DNA from: DATBGE01 sp036558125
GTDB taxonomy: Bacteria > Gemmatimonadota > Gemmatimonadetes > Gemmatimonadales > GWC2-71-9
Assembly (NCBI GenBank): GCA_036558125.1
Contig: DATBGE010000143.1
Span: 1 to 64,000 of the forward strand
Direction: 5' to 3'
DNA length: 64,000 nucleotides
Part shown: piece by piece, positions 61,986-64,000 of the stretch
Layout of the letters: every line of letters starts with the position of its first letter
Position numbering within the stretch: the stretch's first letter is position 1
The notes under the pieces: generated by a model
Databases searched by the model: none
Seen by the model: the letters and a program-made list of their open reading frames with translations, nothing else
Told to the model about the DNA's origin: nothing
Program-made: the position numbers and the translations under genes

Positions 61986-63467
61986 TCACCCCTTCCGGTT
62001 CAGTACCGAATGCTTGCGTCCATAGGTGAAATAGATCAACAACCCGATGGCCATCCAGACGATCAGCCGCGCCCAGGTGTCCTTGGGAAGCGAAATCATG
62101 AGGTAGCCGCAGAACAGAATGCCGAGCACAGGCACCCAGGGCACCAGGGGAGTCCGGAAGGGCCGAGCAATATTCGGGTCGGTGTAGCGCAGCACCAGCA
62201 CGCCGCCGCAGACGATCACGAAGGCGAGAAGGGTGCCGATCGAAACCAGCTCTCCCAGCAGTCCGATCGGGAAGAAGCCCGCGATCAGCATCGCGACGAC
62301 GCCGGTCAGGATGCTCGCGATCCACGGGGTCTGGAACTTGGGATGCACACTTGCGAACATCGGCGGGAGCAACCCGTCCTTGGACATGGTGTAGAAAATC
62401 CGGGGCTGCCCCAGCAACATCACCAGGATCACCGACGAGAGGCCGGCGATTGCACCGATCTTGACGATCGGGCGGAGCCAGGCCAGACCGGGGCCGGCTG
62501 CGTTGATGCCGACCGCGATGGGATCGGGGACGTTGAGCTGGTCGTACTTGACGATGCCGGTGAGCACGAGTGCCACCGTGATATACAGCACGGTGCAGAT
62601 GGCGAGCGATCCAAGGATGCCGATCGGCATATCCCTCTGCGGATTCTTCGACTCCTGGGCCGCGGTACTCACCGCGTCGAATCCGATGTAGGCGAAAAAG
62701 ATCACTGCGGCGCCCCGGGCGATGCCGCCGATGCCGAAGTGGCCTGGTCCGGTAGCGGCCGGGACGAAGGGCACCCAGTTCTCCCGGTTGATGTAGGCCA
62801 TGCCGAAGGCGATGAAGGCGAGGATCACCGCCATCTTGATGCCGACGATGACGTTGTTGAAGTTGGCCGACTCCTTGATGCCGATCACCAGCAGGACCGT
62901 TATGAAGAACACGATGAACATCGCCGGGACGTTGATCACATTGCCCGTCTTGCTCCATCCATGCGCGAAGAGGCTCCAGAAGTTCCACCACGGCACGTCC
63001 GCCGCCACTGTGTGAGTATAGGGCGCCCCGGTGTATTCAGCGGGAATGTTGATCCCCATGTCCTTGAGCAACGACACCGTGTAGCCCGACCACCCCACCG
63101 CGACCGTACTCGCGGCGAAGAGGTATTCGAGGATGAGGTCCCAGCCGATGATCCAGGCCACGAATTCCCCGAGGGTGGCGTAGCCGTAGGTATAGGCCGA
63201 CCCGGAGATCGGAATCATCGCCGCGAATTCGGCGTAGCATAGTCCGGCGAATCCGCAGGCGACGCCGGCCAGGATGAACGAGAAGACGATGGCCGGACCG
63301 GCGTAGTTGGCCGCGGCTTGACCGGTCAGCACGAAGATGCCGGCGCCGATGATGGCGCCAATACCCAGCAGCACGAGATTCCCGGCACCGAGGGCTCGTT
63401 TGAGACTGTGATCGGCCGCGATAGCCTCCTGCAGCGAGGCCACGGTCTTGCGACGGAAGAGGCTCAT
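61986..63467 (-). CDS. APC-family amino-acid permease
   Basis: A 493-residue transporter with about 12-14 transmembrane helices. GIGAIIGAGIFVLTGQAAANY is the conserved helix-1 signature; CYAEFAAMIPISGSAYTY and AYIGFDAVSTAAQESKNPQRD are also typical. The substrate is likely a cationic or general amino acid, not determined. It is a close paralogue of the next gene. Confidence 0.93.
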   Translation of the reverse strand: MSLFRRKTVASLQEAIAADHSLKRALGAGNLVLLGIGAIIGAGIFVLTGQAAANYAGPAIVFSFILAGVACGFAGLCYAEFAAMIPISGSAYTYGYATLGEFVAWIIGWDLILEYLFAASTVAVGWSGYTVSLLKDMGINIPAEYTGAPYTHTVAADVPWWNFWSLFAHGWSKTGNVINVPAMFIVFFITVLLVIGIKESANFNNVIVGIKMAVILAFIAFGMAYINRENWVPFVPAATGPGHFGIGGIARGAAVIFFAYIGFDAVSTAAQESKNPQRDMPIGILGSLAICTVLYITVALVLTGIVKYDQLNVPDPIAVGINAAGPGLAWLRPIVKIGAIAGLSSVILVMLLGQPRIFYTMSKDGLLPPMFASVHPKFQTPWIASILTGVVAMLIAGFFPIGLLGELVSIGTLLAFVIVCGGVLVLRYTDPNIARPFRTPLVPWVPVLGILFCGYLMISLPKDTWARLIVWMAIGLLIYFTYGRKHSVLNRKG

Positions 63468-63497
63468 CGACGCTCCGTTAGGAGAGGGTGAAGGACG

Positions 63498-64000
63498 TCA
63501 GGCCTGGCGGCGGCCGAGGCGGGAATGGCGGTAACCAAACGTTCCGTACAGCACGAGCCCGATGACAAACCAGATGATCAATCGTTCCCAGGTCCGCGGC
63601 GGCAGGGAAACCATCAGGTACAGCGCGGAGCCTGCGCCGGCCAGCGCGGTGAACCAGATGGCGGGAGCCTTGAAGGGACGAGGCAGCTCGGGCTCCCGAA
63701 TGCGGAGCACCAGAATGCCGATCGAGACGATTACGAAGGCAAGAAGGGTGCCGATAGACACCAGGCTGCCGGCTTCCCGAACAGTAAACCACCCCGCGGG
63801 AATCGCGACGGCGAGCCCGGTCACGATCGACGTGATCCAGGGAGTCTGGAACTTGGGATGCACCTTGTTGACCCAATCGGGTAGCAGGCCATCGCGTGCC
63901 ATGCTGTAGAACACCCGGGACTGTCCCAGCAACATTACCAGGATGACGGAGGAGAGGCCCGCGATCGCGCCGAGCTTGATGAAGGTCGAGATCCAGCCCA
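63498..64000 (-). CDS. APC-family amino-acid permease, C-terminal part (gene continues past the window edge)
   Basis: The visible ~166 residues are the C-terminal part of a second permease. KLGAIAGLSSVILVMLLGQS, PKFQTPWITSIVTG and FVIVSIGILVLRIREPE match the paralogue at 61986-63467 almost position for position, making a tandem duplication. The start is beyond the window. Confidence 0.92.
   Translation of the reverse strand, partial: GWISTFIKLGAIAGLSSVILVMLLGQSRVFYSMARDGLLPDWVNKVHPKFQTPWITSIVTGLAVAIPAGWFTVREAGSLVSIGTLLAFVIVSIGILVLRIREPELPRPFKAPAIWFTALAGAGSALYLMVSLPPRTWERLIIWFVIGLVLYGTFGYRHSRLGRRQA

Overview
The window is a high-GC (about two-thirds G+C by eye), gene-dense stretch of a diderm bacterial chromosome. 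Beta-barrel proteins ending in Phe, lipoproteins, a Fur-box-like site, late quinone-biosynthesis genes, a Ser/Thr kinase paired with a SARP-type regulator and many signal-transduction hybrids all fit an environmental Gemmatimonadota-like organism. That phylum is an inference; no rRNA or tRNA gene was found to confirm it. Genes lie on both strands, many with 4-nt stop/start overlaps (ATGA or GTGA), and no stretch over 300 bases lacks an assignable feature.

Layout. 0-5.3 kb: end of clpX, engB, a secreted protein, a broken four-helix-bundle gene inside an inverted repeat, and a leftward operon porin - FMN-binding protein - membrane protein - apbE behind a Fur-box-like site. 5.4-8.3 kb: hexapeptide acyltransferase and a sensor kinase. 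8.3-16 kb: leftward histidine cluster (hisC, hisB, hisH, a Nudix gene, an interrupted hisF, a beta-helix protein) and a GspE/PilB ATPase fused to a receiver domain. 16-23 kb: a large envelope protein, lipoprotein, trpE, FHA-GAF-adenylate cyclase, maf, dtd. 23-29 kb: HExxH-containing secreted protein, metallo-beta-lactamase-fold hydrolase, two AsmA-like paralogues. 29-34 kb: glmS, glmM and a receiver/HD-GYP regulator. 34-42 kb: a cystathionine-type PLP enzyme, M48 peptidase, purD, cupredoxin lipoprotein, a MASE1 sensor kinase with its response regulator, mutM. 42-49 kb: short UvrC-like protein, tetratricopeptide/GWxTD-like secreted protein, CBM9-like protein, and an operon ubiE-ubiA-small ORF-ubiX-phosphodiesterase. 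49-53 kb: ECF sigma factor, two-finger anti-sigma protein and two envelope proteins. 53-64 kb: lipoprotein, SARP-ATPase regulator with kinase, SAM hydrolase-like protein, Mrp ATPase, NifU-type protein, NrnA and two tandem amino-acid permeases.

The most unusual feature is a set of intergenic micro-repeat islands. At about ten sites, one flank of a short gap carries degenerate tandem 5-13 nt words and the other flank carries their reverse complement. The words differ from site to site, but the two arms at each site match each other. Islands lie only downstream of genes (between codirectional or convergent genes) and are absent from all six divergent gaps. One encloses a decayed four-helix-bundle (23S rRNA IVS/Avd-like) gene. 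Related 8-nt repeats sit inside hisF, where two extra units break the frame, and inside glmM. I propose these as traces of one undescribed repeat-generating process; this is inference from pattern only.
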